A stretch of 64,000 nucleotides of DNA from Micropterix aruncella (GCA_944548615.1 OX155967.1:26014603-26078602), one strand, 5' to 3'. Shown: positions 19,552 through 31,140, counted from the first letter of the stretch. The notes: a model not told the origin generated them from the sequence alone. Numbers and translations are program-made.

Positions 19552-20844
19552 TCACCAACCTCTCAGTCATCGTATCATTATCAACCATCTTCTGCAGCAT
19601 CGAGTGTATTAGATTATGATTTTGAAGGAATTTAGTCACTATGACTTAATCAAGACGACAAAAACAAAAGCTCTCATGTGACTGTTTCCAATGAAAATAT
19701 TTCAATAATTGCATATCCGTATTTGATTAAACTCCTAAAAATATATTCCAATCCAACTAGCCACCTTGGAAGAGCATTTCCTATATAAATATTTAACCCG
19801 ACAAATGTGAGGCGTCCCAATAGGGATATAAACTTTAATACGCTGAAATGTGAGGCGTCCCAATAACCCCCTTATGATGGAGGCGACAGTCGCCGTTTGG
19901 GAAAAAATCCATTAAAAAATAGAACGCGCTTCTATATTTTATCGTTTGATGCCAGAAAATACCCAATGATTCGTTACCATTACTGTATACGATAGTATCA
20001 TGCGATAAAATCTGTACGATAAATGGCAACTCTGCCAACATCGTGGAAAATTCCGCTGACAGCGACGACACAGCGTCGAAACGAGTGCCAAGCGACGCGC
20101 TACAATTATTGTGTTTTTAAGTGTTTTTAGTTGGATTTTACCCGTAAAAGTGAGTTATATGCATTCTAAAATTGTGTAGGAATGATAATTACCGATTGGA
20201 GAAGGCCATTTCCTTTTTTTCACGTAGTTTTTAGTAAATTTGTGAAGTGACGCAACACGATCAATGGCGGTGTATCGATTTTTTTTTCGAAACGAACGAA
20301 ATCTCGCGAATGTAGTAATAATATTGGTTTATTTCGCTTATAAAATCGTTATTATTCCATTTAGGAGGTATATACTCAAGGAATTAGATGTATTTTGATA
20401 TTTACACGTCGTTTACAAACGGACCACGTTTTTAGAGTTCATATTTTGGCGGCAAAAACCGAAATTTCTCAATGTGTGTAGAGAAGGCTTGGATTTCTAT
20501 CGATACAAAACAACAAAAAAACACGGAAAAAAAAATTTATTTTCGATATTTTTATTTTTGAGAAATTTGGTTATTTGAATATCGGATTTTATAGAGAAAC
20601 TAAAATGCAGCTTAAAATAACATACAACTTTTTTTCAATTTGGGCTTATTTACTGAGGAAATCTAGACTGTGTCTCACCATGCGGTGTAAGATCGTTATA
20701 CCAGCCTGGGGTGACGGGTTCGCCCGTTGTAGTCGACAACCCAAGTTGTTAGTCAGAGTGCACAGTCGATTGGCTTATGCCGCACGGTGCGCAGACCGTC
20801 CAGAAGCGCCAGAAGTTTGATTCCTAGGGGAAACTGACCATAAG

Positions 20845-21328
20845 TTAGGGGAATTCAAGCTGATTAGGGGAAGAGTTGATAATCCTAGCATGCTAGCGAA
20901 GGTTTGTCTCTTTGTCCCGGACAATTATAATCGTGCTCGCATTCATAATCTATTTGCGGAGCCGTGCTCGCGCACCAACCTAAGTCGATGGAGTCTGCTT
21001 ACACGAGCTTTGCGGCACATAGATGCGCTATGTTCGACAGCGCCAGACTTTGATATTTTTACAGCGAGCCCGCATCTCTTCAAGGTGTGGGCATTGCGCT
21101 ACTTGTGTATGGCAGAATAATATAAACTGTTTTCACTCTTATGTACTGTAAGTTTGTAAGTTTTTCTATTCTTAATGCCGGTATTTGTATTTAACGCTTA
21201 TTTAAACATGTTATGTATGTACTTGTAAGAATTCTATTTTTTTTTTATATTTATGTGTATATTGCATATCAACGGATTGGTAGAAACTGTAATGTTGATT
21301 TGTTATGAAAATAAATAAATAAATAAAT
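20845..21328 (+). mobile_element. 5'-truncated non-LTR retrotransposon, 3' end
   Basis: An open frame from 20890 to a stop at 21118-21120 has PCSRTNLSRWSLLTRALRHI and a Cys/His-poor C-terminus, resembling the C-terminal ends of insect non-LTR ORF2 proteins (family impression). After about 180 bp of 3' UTR it ends in a (AAAT)n tail at 21310-21330. The flanks show insertion: ccataag precedes it and aaggccagag follows, while the uninterrupted relative at 22350-22365 reads ccataaggccagag. Unit 1 of the duplication keeps only its start (17619-17760). Confidence 0.75.
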
Positions 21329-21330
21329 AA

Positions 21331-21848
21331 GGCCAGAGTCCTACCCGGGCTCGCACTTCATGCGTGGAGGCCGTCGGATAGGTGTCGACCCGTTAGTGTG
21401 ACCAACCCTGAACAGAATGGGTCTTCGTGGCCACCTCAGCTAGGGCCCATTAACTCCCTCAACGGTCAACAGCGGAGAGACCGGACTATTCTTCTAAGGT
21501 TGGTCAGATTATCAAAGATCCGCCTAAGCAGTATTTTGTTTTATTTTTCAGATATCACAGTTGCGCGCTTGCTGTTCTACGTCCATGCACCCTCCGTCTC
21601 GCTTTCGCCGCCGAGCTTTATAAGGTCAGTACTTATTAATTTTATTTTGAATTTTATTTTGACTTCTATATAGACCTTACGGCGACTGCTCTTGAAACGA
21701 CCATCGGCTACCCGATCCTTGGTGAAAAGCCGGGCAAAGGATGCCGTGGTCAGCGATAGATTCGGTATACAGCGTTTCACCGCTAACAGCGCAAGCGACC
21801 TCGAAATCGTAACCAATCGAGAGACCGGAGTAATCTGGTCGCAATTGG
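21331..21848. repeat. R22 repeat, copy A, right part
   Basis: Nearly identical to 22357-22873 over 518 bp. With 20690-20844 it makes one full repeat of about 670 bp that the non-LTR fragment has split. No protein is evident. Confidence 0.9.
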
Positions 21849-22206
21849 GAGTTAGGGCGTGAGTGTAAGCCCGCTGGGTAACACACCTGGTTATCTCGCT
21901 ATTAAGGCGTTGGCCTCTTACGGGCATGTGGCGGAGCTCGACGACGGTGGACTGTTTTGTCCAAGTCTTCTGCGCTCACTTCACGGGAGATAGATTGACT
22001 ATACGTTAAAACTTCCTGAGGTGACGGGCTCGCCCGTTGTAGTTGACAACTCTATTTGACCATTCGGCTACCCGATACCAGGAGATAGTTTGATACCAGG
22101 AAAAAAATTGGCAGTAACTGATAGCGAAGGCGCTTGGTCTGCCCGCTGAGTCAACTGCCCGGTGCGTCTTCTACGCTCATCCCGCGGCTGAAAGAACGAT
22201 CACATA
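21849..22206. other. spacer between R22 copies
   Basis: About 360 bp with short echoes of the repeat (ggtgacgggctcgcccgttg at 22020, cattcggctacccgat at 22062). It probably consists of older, broken copies of the same family. Confidence 0.5.
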
Positions 22207-22873
22207 TCGTTATACCAGCCTGGGGTGATGGGTTCGCCCGCTGTAGTCGACAACCCAAGTTGTTAGTCAGAGTGCACAGTCGATTGGCTTATGCCGCACG
22301 GTGCGCAGACCGTCCAGGAGCGCCAGAAGTTTGATTCCTAAGGGAAACTGACCATAAGGCCAGAGTCCTACCCGGGCTCGCACTTCATGCGTGGAGGCCG
22401 TCGGATAGGTGTCGACCCGTGAGTGTGACCAACCCTGAACAGAATGGGTCTTCGTGGCCACCTCAGCTAGGGCCCATTAACTCCCTCAACGGTCAACAGC
22501 GGAGAGACCGGACTATTCTTCTAAGGTTGGTCAGATTATCAAAGATCCGCCTAAGCAGTATTTTGTTTTATTTTTCAGATATCACAGTTGCGCGCTTGCC
22601 GTTCTACGTCCATGCACCCTCCGTCTCGCTTTCGCCGCCGAGCTTTATAAGGTCAGTACTTATTAATTTTATTTAGAATTTTATTTTGACTTCTATATAG
22701 ACCTTACGGCGACTGCTCTTGAAACGACCATCGGCTACCCGATCCTTGGTGAAAAGCCGGGCAAAGGATGCTGTGGTCAGCGATAGATTCGGTATACAGC
22801 GTTTCACCGCTAACAGCGCAAGCGACCTCGAAATCGTAACCAATCGCGAGACCGGAGTAATCTGGTCGCAATT
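22207..22873. repeat. R22 repeat, copy B, uninterrupted
   Basis: The same sequence as 20690-20844 plus 21331-21848, with few substitutions. It serves as the empty-site comparison for the non-LTR insertion. Confidence 0.9.
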
Positions 22874-24188
22874 GATATAATGCATTCTTCAAATCTAAAC
22901 TAACATAAAGATTGCTAAGATGAATAAATGAATTAATGAAAATCTCTTTATTGCACAATAAAAAATAAGGTACAATGGCGGACTTATTGCTACATTACAA
23001 TATCTTCCAGTCAACCAACACAATATCTTCCAGTCAACCAACCCAATATCTTCCAGTCAACCAACTCAATATCTTCCAGTCAACCGACAAGTGACTTTTT
23101 TGATCATTTTAAAGAACTGACCAAATTTTTTGTCGCTTGATTGCCGAAAACTGTAAATAATCAACAAAATATAAAATACCAAGCGACAACAAAAACTACC
23201 CCAGCAGTTTGAGAGTGGGACTAATCGACGCAGGATTTTTTTATGATTCTAGTGATATATATAACTCAATATCGCCCAAATTGTCGTTTAGTAAATTTTC
23301 CTTTCCACCGTCGATGTATTTATTTTAACCTATTGATATTTGGACATTTAGACAACTACTTACTTAATATTTTTAGATTGAGGTACCCTATGACACTCGG
23401 GATGACATAACGATTCTAGTAATACCGCAGATTTTTAAATTGGTCTTAAGCGTTTAGAAGTTATGATGGAATAAAGAAACGGAAATTTGTGGTCAGGGGG
23501 AATTTTCGATCACTACAACAGAATTAGGTTTTTGAAATTGAATTGAAATTTAGACAGGACGTGAGAACTAATAATATTGTTTTAATTTTCAGACGACCTA
23601 TAGCGGCGGCGGGGCGAGTAGCGGGCGGCGGACGCGGGAGATCCGGCGCGCGGCGTAGAGCGACGGGCGGCGTTTTGTTATTACTGTTTTATATAGAATA
23701 ACGACGTTTCACTCGAAATTTTGTTGAATTACAAGGAATTTTGATGAAACTCCATTACTCGATTATATGTATCATTATATTTCAATGATGTAACGTGATG
23801 TGTGTTATGCACTTTTTTTTGTGATACATTATAAGTTTTTATCAAATGTGGCAATTTTTAAACGTGCATGTACTATTTTGTACTGGAAATTTAGTACCAA
23901 TAAAAAAAATTTTAAAGCATAAGTCGCATAAAAAATAAATGATAAAATCCAATCTCTTATATTTTTCTATGTTTCTTTTGTATATAAAGAAACGAATAAT
24001 TGTATACCTAATATACCAACTGATGAAAGTTTTTATTTTAGTTGGTACAATTGTTTTGTTTATTTTTATGACATGTTTGTTTTATTTTTATCAAATGACT
24101 GTTACTGTAAAATTTTGTACTGGAAATTTAGTAAATAAAAAAAAATTGGTTTCTTGAGTTTTCTTCTAGAAAATTTTTATAATAATAA
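22874..24188. other. no gene; minisatellite and a CpG-rich patch
   Basis: Apart from the 23-bp minisatellite, the interval holds a roughly 80-bp patch of GC-rich CGG/GCG sequence (23593-23671) after a T-rich tract and AG. It also holds a duplicated gtactggaaatttagta (about 23879 and 24117). No supported gene. Confidence 0.5.
22998..23089. repeat. 23-bp minisatellite, 4 copies
   Basis: caatatcttccagtcaacca plus three variable bases, repeated at 22998, 23021, 23044 and 23067. Confidence 0.95.
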
Positions 24189-24860
24189 TTATACAAAAGT
24201 TGTTAAAAAACGAATATACCGCGTGAAGTTTGTAGCACCCGACGTTTCGGCGATGTTGCAGCGGCCGCTGTCCAGTCTACTCGGGACAACGGCTGCTGCA
24301 AAGTCGCCGAAACGTCGGGTGCTACAAACTTCACGCGGTAAATTCGTTTTTTAACCACTTTGTATAATGCCTTTGCCATTATTATGAAATCAAAAACTTA
24401 ACGCGTTTGTTTGACATTATAAATAGCTTTATAAACGAATTTACCGCGTGAAGTTTGTAGCACCCGACGTTTCGGCGATGTTGCAGCGGCCGCTGTCCAG
24501 TCTACCCTGGACAACGGCGGCTGCAACGTCGCCGAAACGTCGGGTGCCACAAAGTTCACGTGGTAAATTCGTTTATAAAGCTATTTATAATGTCAAACAA
24601 CCGCGATAATCTTTTTCATAATAATTGCAAAGGCATGATACAAATGTGGTTAAAAAACGAATTTACCACGTAAAGTTTGGACACCAACGTTTCGGCGACG
24701 TTGCAGCCGCCGCTGTCCAGTCTACCCTGGGCAACGTCGCCGAAACGTCGGGTGCTACACACTTCACGCGGTAAATTCGTTTATTAAGCTATAATGTGAA
24801 GCAACCGCGATAGTCTGATTTCATCATAATTGCAAAGACATACAAAAGTGGTTAGAAGTT
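24189..24860. repeat. array of three long hairpins (foldback)
   Basis: Hairpin 1 spans about 24189-24367, hairpin 2 about 24410-24600, hairpin 3 about 24645-24795. Each has arms of 60-90 bp containing taccgcgtgaagtttg, gcacccgacgtttcggcga and tgcagcggccgctg, and a short centre ctgtccagtct. The spacer between hairpins 2 and 3 is the reverse complement of that between 1 and 2. The spacer after 3 has the same orientation as that after 2. The array is therefore palindromic at two scales. Confidence 0.9.
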
Positions 24861-25208
24861 TTTCGAATGTATTGAAAACTTGACGCTTATTAGATGTCCA
24901 ATAACTAATTATTATACTCCAGTCACATTTCATAGAAGAAACTAGAAAATCACACTCCGAATTTGCCTAAACAAATAACAACGCACCGCGGCGATATTGC
25001 ATAGACAGGCGCGCTGCCTAATTTTATCGATATTCGCGAAATCGCGGGGTGCGCATACCTATTTGTTTACGTAATTAGTATGGAAGAATTACCATATTTT
25101 GAGTGTGATTTCCTATAGTTTTTCTATGAAATGTGACTCTTTAGAGTATAATAATTACTTATTAGACATATAATAAGCACATAATAACACAATATATTTG
25201 AAAAACTT
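24855..25208. repeat. inverted-repeat element (MITE/foldback type)
   Basis: The left arm 24855-24957 (through actaattattatactccagt and agaaaatcacactc) is the imperfect complement of the right arm 25102-25208 (gagtgtgatttcct through gtataataattacttatt). The centre is about 145 bp with a GC-rich gcaccgcggcgatattg. No ORF. Confidence 0.8.
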
Positions 25209-25865
25209 TATCCACTTTTGTATTATGACCTGTCAAAATTAATACCAAATTTTCGTCACCGACTCGCAAAAGTTTGGATTTTTCTGTAATATCAGACAAA
25301 GTTGAAAGGTCTGGTATGATTTTATAAGAAGTGTAGTGTAGTGGAAAAGTTATTATGAAAGAATTTCATATAAATAAAGTCCCTAAGTAGTCAGAAATAC
25401 AAAATTAAAAAAAAAAATTTTTACGAGGGAGACATCAAATTTTTCTTGGTTATTATGACTGAAAAACTAAATATTTTTGTATGCAAAGAAGTAAAACAAA
25501 ATAATGGTTTTGGTAAAGCATTTAATAAAGAACATAACTGTAAATACAATTTCCGCATAGACTTTCGTATTTTGTGATAAAAACATCGAAATGATAAATA
25601 GGCGAGTTTTTTCACTTCGCCAAATTTGTAATTTGTCGCCATTATTATCTTAATTGATTTACGAGATAAGGTTATAATGTTTTATATGTCAAATTTCAAT
25701 GCGATCATTTTACAGTTCTTCTTTTTATGATCCGTATAGTGGTTTACAAGTTATGGTCGTTTTTATCAAGGTCGTCGATTTTGCGCGCGAAAAGGTCGCG
25801 CGCGAATGGGACGGCTGAATTCTATTCCGCGAGGAGAGGGGATAAAGAGAAAAAAAAGGACGTAC
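25209..25865. other. intron of Harb-2 transposase; AT-rich module shared with 4080-4230
   Basis: 25440-25580 shares ordered words with the 456-bp duplication at 4.1 kb (ctaaatatttttgtatgc, aagtaaaac, ataat-gttttg, tagactt-cgtatttt), about 75% alike. The remainder up to the donor at 25865 shows nothing else I can name. Confidence 0.5.
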
Positions 25866-26036
25866 CTTAAACATATGGACAGCCTTTGTTGTGGACAAAT
25901 GCACTCTCTAAATCTTGTGTCTTGTAATTTTACGTCCATTGAAATTCTTCCCAAGAGATCGTCGAAAGAGGAAAAAGACATTCGAAAGTAGTTAAAAGAA
26001 CTTCGCCTCATCATTCCTTAATTCACCGATCAATGT
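25866..26036 (-). pseudogene. Harb-2 transposase, exon 1, 3' part
   Basis: On the minus strand it continues the exon interrupted at 34028. After one extra T it reads NYFRMSFSSFDDLLGRISMD, then RLSICLR to a donor GTACGT. It ends in phase 2, as in the other elements. The Gypsy element sits between the two parts. Confidence 0.8.
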
Positions 26037-26956
26037 TGTAACAAAAACCGCATATTTTGTTGTTTTGTTTTCGCACCTTTGTTGTCGCGCACAATTAAAA
26101 GAACCATGTTTACGAAATTTCGTAAATATCAAATTTTGACAGATAGAGCTGTGCAGTCATAATTTTTATCGCCCTGTGACTCTGGCGATTAATAGCGGCT
26201 GTGCTGGTCTAACCCTACCTTTTATGGGCGACTTCCACATCGCGATCGTTCTATTTCGATTCAACATGGCTGGGAGACGGTCAGACAGGTTCGGTCGGGG
26301 AGATTGGCAACCACCGTAAAAGATAAAGGCCGGAGAGTGACCGCCTGGCGGTAAAATTTGTTATGTGAAGTGTGTGTGACTTATCTGGTAAGCATTTAAT
26401 TTCCTTTTGGGTAGCTTTTCATGTAGGATCCTCGCGATTTTAACGAATTTTTCTATTGATCGCAGATTGTGGGCACCTCTGTTTTTTTGAACAATACTGC
26501 TGCTAAATAAGTGACGAAATCGTCGCTAAATGTGACGGGACTTGCCTCCACGTCAGGGAATTTGCCTTCCTATCCGGAATTTACTATTTTTATGTGGCTG
26601 AGCACATGTGACGCGCCGATAAGCGGAAATTGAAGAAAGGGTGCCTGCGGGCAAATAAACACGGATACTTTACATAACTTTGTGTTTCTTTTGTGCTTTA
26701 GTCTTTTGTGTGTCTGAGGAAAAGGGTTTTCTGTTGGCCAAATTCAGTGCCGATCAATATAGCCCACCCTCTGAGATCGTTTTTTTTAGGTTAACTTTTT
26801 TTTTTTTTAATTTCTTTCAGGTATCTTTTTTTTTGAATAAGTTTCCTTCTTTATCTTTAAAAGTAACGTGACGTCCTTTTACCTTCATTCTTTTGGGTTT
26901 TGGCGGATTCTACCGTGTTTCTTCCAAACACGGTAGATTAGTAATTTGAGGTTATA
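26037..26956 (+). repeat. Gypsy 5' LTR
   Basis: Matches the 3' LTR through gacagatagagctgtgcagt, ggagattggcaacc, a polyadenylation signal aataaacacgg and the end gtaatttgaggttata. It lacks about 100 bp that the 3' LTR has after cgcctttg. Confidence 0.92.
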
Positions 26957-26959
26957 AAA

Positions 26960-26978
26960 TTGGCGCCCAACGTGGGGC
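26960..26978 (+). promoter_or_regulatory. Gypsy primer binding site
   Basis: TTGGCGCCCAACGTGGGGC starts three bases after the LTR. It opens with TGGCGCC, as sites that pair with the 3' end of a lysine-type tRNA do. The tRNA identity is an inference. Confidence 0.75.
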
Positions 26979-27516
26979 CTATAAATTGGATTTTGGCTGT
27001 CAGAATATTCTTTTCCTCAGCCATTGAAGCACCGTTTTCTCGTTTTTTGTATTGAGCAGCATCTTTTGTCATTAATATAAGCAGTATTGTGTACTTGCAG
27101 TTTTTGTCGGCATTAGCAGAATTTTTTTTTGTAATTTAAAGCGGTTCCCGCGAAGAAGTATTTTGTACTTGCCGTTTTTTATGGTTACTATATTTTTTTG
27201 TCAGAATTTTAGATTTAAAGGCAATATATTAATTATTGTTTTAATACTTGGCATTGCTTAGCAGCAGATTGTTTGTTATTTTAAGGCGGTTTCTGCGAAA
27301 AAGTTTTACGCTTGCCGTTTAAGTTTGTTAGTATCATATTAATTATTTTTTTTTGTTAATTTCCAGATGTGAAGGCAACATATCTTGGTGGAGGTAAGCA
27401 GCAAAAATTGATCAGAGGTGCCGCAAGCAGTTAAAAAAGTCTGTTCTTTCCGTTTTATTTTTTTATTATTTTTTATTATTTTTTAATTATTTTCTTTTGG
27501 TTTAAATTTTTTTTTA
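26979..27516 (+). other. Gypsy untranslated leader
   Basis: T-rich, with a duplicated module (a gcggttcccgcgaag-type block near 27141 and again near 27286). Non-coding. Confidence 0.6.
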
Positions 27517-29097
27517 GTGGGATTTAAAAAATATATAGGTATGTACATGATGGCTTCTCCAGCGCTAGTGTATTATGCTGCGTCACATTTGGTGAAGGCA
27601 GAGCTTGATTATGAGTTTACGATACGCGAGGTCAATCCAACAAATGTTGTAGCGATGAGAAAACAGTTTAATTCACTCTTAAGGGAATTTCCCGCTGAAT
27701 CAATTTCCTCAACGGATTTAGATCCAGATTCCGAGTTTCAGGAATGTTAGATTAGACTTTTGTGTCTTCAAGAACTTATAGAGGAATTTATAAATAACAA
27801 ACAGAAACTTTTATATAAACGAATTAGCACTAAAACTGCACATATCTTTCATAGAGTTTTTTGTATAAACCCTGCTAATCCAGACTCCAAGAAATTATTA
27901 GATAATTTAAAGGAGGAAGTTTTGGAAATTGTCGTTTTGTTAGAAAAATATTTAGATATTGTTCGTTCGCCTAGCCCGTTACCAAATCCTGTAGTTCTTC
28001 CGATACCTTCTACTTCATTGCACGAGGGTGAGAAGTCAGGTCTAGCTATGCATTTGCTTAGTCCTGAGGTGGTTCCTTTGGGCATAAATACTGAAGTGAC
28101 GTCAGCTCCGTTGGTACATCATGTCGATTCGAAACCAGTTCCTTTCGACAATAACTTTGTTATTTCTGACGAACGTATTCTCAAACCATTAAATCTTGGT
28201 TTTACGTTTGACGGCGATTCCTGTGTGGTCGAGTTCTTAGAACGATTGGATGAGATTAGGTTTTCGCGTAATATCTCGGATGCCAGGATGCTGAAATCGT
28301 GAGCTATTCCAGAAAGAGGCGCTCAGTTGGTACCGTGCTAGAGCTTCGAGCATTTCCAGTTGGAAGCAGTTAGTTGCTGCACTCCGTTCCGATTTTGGGA
28401 GTTTAAATTACGATGCAGAAGTTTTGTCATTTGTACAGGGACGTAAACGAAAGTCGGACGAGAGGATGCATATTTTTGTTTCGGTCATGTTAGGTTATTT
28501 CAATAGGTTGTCAAGACCATTGTCTGGCGAGGAACAGTTAGGTATTATCCTTTCAAATATCTCCATTTCTTACCAACGACATTTCATGCTAGTTGATATA
28601 AATTCAATCGACGAACTTCTGCGTTTAGGAAAAAAAGTTGAGAATGCACAACAGCGTATGAACGCGTCTAATGCAGCCACTCCTGCACAAGCTAAGGTCA
28701 AGCCTTCTGGCTCGAAAGCAGTTTATGCGGTCGACGAGTCTCCTACCAAATGTGCGACGGAGGAAGTGAAAGTTGTACAGAAGTTAAAAGAGTGTAAAGT
28801 TTCTTCTGCTGGTCCATCCAATCGTGGTGGTTTTAATCGTGGTGGTTTTAATCACAGTGGTTTCCATTGTGGCGGTTTTAATCGTGGAAATTTTTCCCAT
28901 AATGATTTTTCTTATGGTAATTCGTCTTCTGGTAATTACAACCAAGGAGCAAATAATAGTTCGCGTGGTTCACGCGGTGGCACACATCATGGCCATTCTA
29001 AATTTTCCTATGGTTGTGGTAGGTTTAACTACATGGTAGCCACTTGTCCGGAATGTTCTAAGAATAACCGGCCTGGTAATTCCCCGGTTTCAGAGTA
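27517..29097 (+). pseudogene. gag: Gypsy gag (interrupted)
   Basis: Structural protein of the particle. An N-terminal part (MASPALVYYAASHLVKAELD) runs to a stop at 27748. A middle part contains the capsid-like FDGDSCVVEFLERLDEIRFS up to a stop at 28300 with a frame change. Then come FVQGRKRKSDERMHIFVSVM and a Gly/Asn/Arg-rich tail with repeated GGFN units. The zinc-knuckle position reads YGCGRFNYMVATCPEC, a degenerate CCHC without the His. Three breaks mean no full Gag can be made. Confidence 0.8.
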
Positions 29098-29109
29098 AAA
29101 AAACTCGAA

Positions 29110-29490
29110 AGGCAGGGCAGAATAGAGGATTTTCTACATTCTGCCTCGATATTGTTTGCAAATGAGAAGGATAACCGTCGCCCTTTCTTAGAAGTTTCAC
29201 TTGGTGATATAACTGTTTGTGGATTACTCGACACTGGATCGGGAACGATTTTGGGTGCTGATTCACATAAATATTTAGTTGATATCGGTTTTACTCTTAA
29301 TAAGGCTCCGTTGGTGACTTTATCCACTGCTAATGCAAGTTCGGTTAAGACGATTGGGTCTATGTTTCTTCCTTTTAAATTCAATAATCGTTGCCAGGTT
29401 ATTCGAGCCGTTGTAGCTCCAGATATAGGTACTTCCCTTATTTTGGGAATAGATTTTGTCCGAGAATTTGAGTTGGCTCCGGAAATATAA
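29110..29490 (+). pseudogene. Gypsy protease segment
   Basis: An open segment with LLDTGSGTILGA, the retropepsin active-site DTG, and later SLILGIDFVREF, the conserved ILG flap partner. It would mature the polyprotein. A stop ends the segment at 29488-29490, before the RT. Confidence 0.85.
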
Positions 29491-29544
29491 AAATTCGTCA
29501 AGTTTGAGTCCTGCGATGCTATTGTTTGGCATCGAGTCAATGAA

Positions 29545-30587
29545 GTGAGGGCCTTGCGGCCTTTTGCTTCATTGACTGGAGACCAACGATCGCTAGCAGA
29601 CAGAATGATCAATAATTTTGAAAAAAATTCTTCCGAAGTCAAAGGTCTCGGTCGTACTAATTTGTTGTCCCAGGTTATTGATACTGGAGATCATCCTCCC
29701 GTGAAACAGCGTTACTATCCATTGTCTCCAGCTAGATTGGCACTGTTGAATGAAGAAGTTGATAAGATGTTAGAGTTAGGTGTTATCGAACCTATTCAAG
29801 GGGTTGGAATAATCCAACAATTTTTGTTCCAAAGTCAGATGGTACTCTTCGTTTCTGTCTCGATAGCAGGAAGCTGAATTCTATTATGAAACCGGATGCG
29901 TATCCCCTGCCGAGAATTACTACTATCTTGGACAGTTTGAGAGATGCAAATTATTTATCTTCTATCGACTTATCGTCTGCCTTTTGGCAAATCCCTTTGG
30001 ATCCTTCTTCCTGAGAGAAGTGTAGTTTTACTGTTCCTGGTCGAGGATTCTTCTGCTTCCGCTCGTGTGCCTTCAGCCTAAGAAACTCGCCGGCGTGCAT
30101 GCAAAGGCTGGCTGACAAATTGTTCGATCCCTCTTTCGAAAACAAAGTTTTTTGTTACCTAGATGACATAATTATTGTATCGGCTACTTTTGAAGAACAT
30201 ATAACTTTGTTAAACAAAGTATTAGATCGCTTGTTGTATGCCAACCTTTCTATAAATTTCAAGAAATGTCAGTTTTTCCGTCAGGAATTGAAGTATTTAG
30301 GGTATGTAGTTGATTCTCACGGTCTACATACCGATCCCGAGAAGGTAAAATGTATTCTCGATTTTCCTACTCCAAATTCTCCAAAAATGGTAAAGAGTTT
30401 TCTTGGTATGGCCGGTTGGTATCGTCGGTTCATTAAATTTTTTTCTAGTATTGCTGCTCCCTTATCTCGGTTGACGAGTACCCGCAAAGGTGCTCCCCCT
30501 TATGAGTGGACGCCCGAGGCAGAAGAGGCATTTCAAAAACTGAAATCGGCCTTAGTTTCTAGTCCTTTTTTGGCCTGTCCGGATTAA
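29545..30587 (+). pseudogene. Gypsy reverse transcriptase segment
   Basis: Starts with the linker typical of Gypsy RT (VKQRYYPLSPARLALLNEEV). A frame change falls near 29815. Then KPDAYPLPRI, YLSSIDLSSAFWQIPL (motif A with catalytic Asp), a stop at 30012-30014, and FCYLDDIIIVS (motif C, YLDD), KKCQFFRQELKYLG, and a stop at 30586. Catalytic Asp residues are kept, but the frame is broken at least three times. Confidence 0.88.
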
Positions 30588-31140
30588 TCAAAACCGTTCG
30601 CTCTTCATTGCGATGCATCGTTGTACGGTTTAGGCGGAGTTTTAACCCAGGAAGTGGATGGCGTCAATCATCCTATCGCTTTCACGAGTAGAACACTTTT
30701 ACCCGCTGAGACACGATATTCGGCGACCGAAAGCGAAGCATTAAGTGTTATTCATGCTGTCGAGCATTTTCGCGGTTACTTGGAGGGCGGTCCCAAATTC
30801 ACTATCTTTACAGATCATGCCAGCTTACGTTGGTTTTTGCGCTTAAAAAATCCTACCGGCCGTCTGGCTCGGTGGGGTATTCGTCTATCTGCTTTTGATT
30901 TTGAGATCGTCCACAAGAAAGGTGTCGATAATGTGGTTCCTGACACGTTATCTCGGTTGCTTCCCGTTTCCTCTCTGTCTGTTGTTTCCGACTCATGGTA
31001 CAATGATTTGTTTAAGGCAGTGTCTGAAAATCCCGCTGGATATCCAAATTTCCAGATTAAGGACAATGAATTGTTTAGGTACTCTAAAAGCAAGTATCAG
31101 CTCACCATTTGTTACGATAGGAAGTTAGAAGTTCCGTTGC
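30588..31140 (+). pseudogene. Gypsy RNase H segment
   Basis: LHCDASLYGLGGVLTQ (first Asp), YSATESEALSVIHAVEHFR (Glu), TIFTDHASLRWFL (second Asp) and NVVPDTLSR (last Asp) give the full DEDD set. It removes RNA from the RNA-DNA hybrid during reverse transcription. It follows the RT after one stop. Confidence 0.88.

Larger units (their letters stand above)
14539..20990. repeat. 3,226-bp near-perfect tandem duplication
   Basis: Unit 1 is 14539-17764 and unit 2 is 17765-20990. I find only single-base differences (for example 14559/17785 and 14952/18178), about 0.1-0.2%. The unit carries the start of Harb-2 transposase exon 2, MADF exon 2, the 990-bp Harbinger, the piggyBac-like end, part of a dispersed repeat and the start of the non-LTR fragment. 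The junction near 17760-17765 joins caacctaagtc to ttgcttcaaatcc through a few filler bases. Confidence 0.95.

Noticed and set aside
21577..21927. Minus-strand frames across R22 repeats
   Set aside because: The frame differs between repeat copies and has no protein family features.
22299..22487. tRNA-derived SINE within R22
   Set aside because: I could not find convincing A and B boxes at the right spacing.
23593..23671. CGG-rich patch as a CpG-island promoter
   Set aside because: Only about 80 bp, with no TATA, initiator or following ORF.
24189..24367. Hairpins as a CRISPR or attC-type array
   Set aside because: Units are long palindromes without spacers of constant length, and the spacers are reverse complements of one another.
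29058..29642. 194-residue minus-strand frame across the Gypsy protease region
   Set aside because: Antisense to clear protease and RT motifs.
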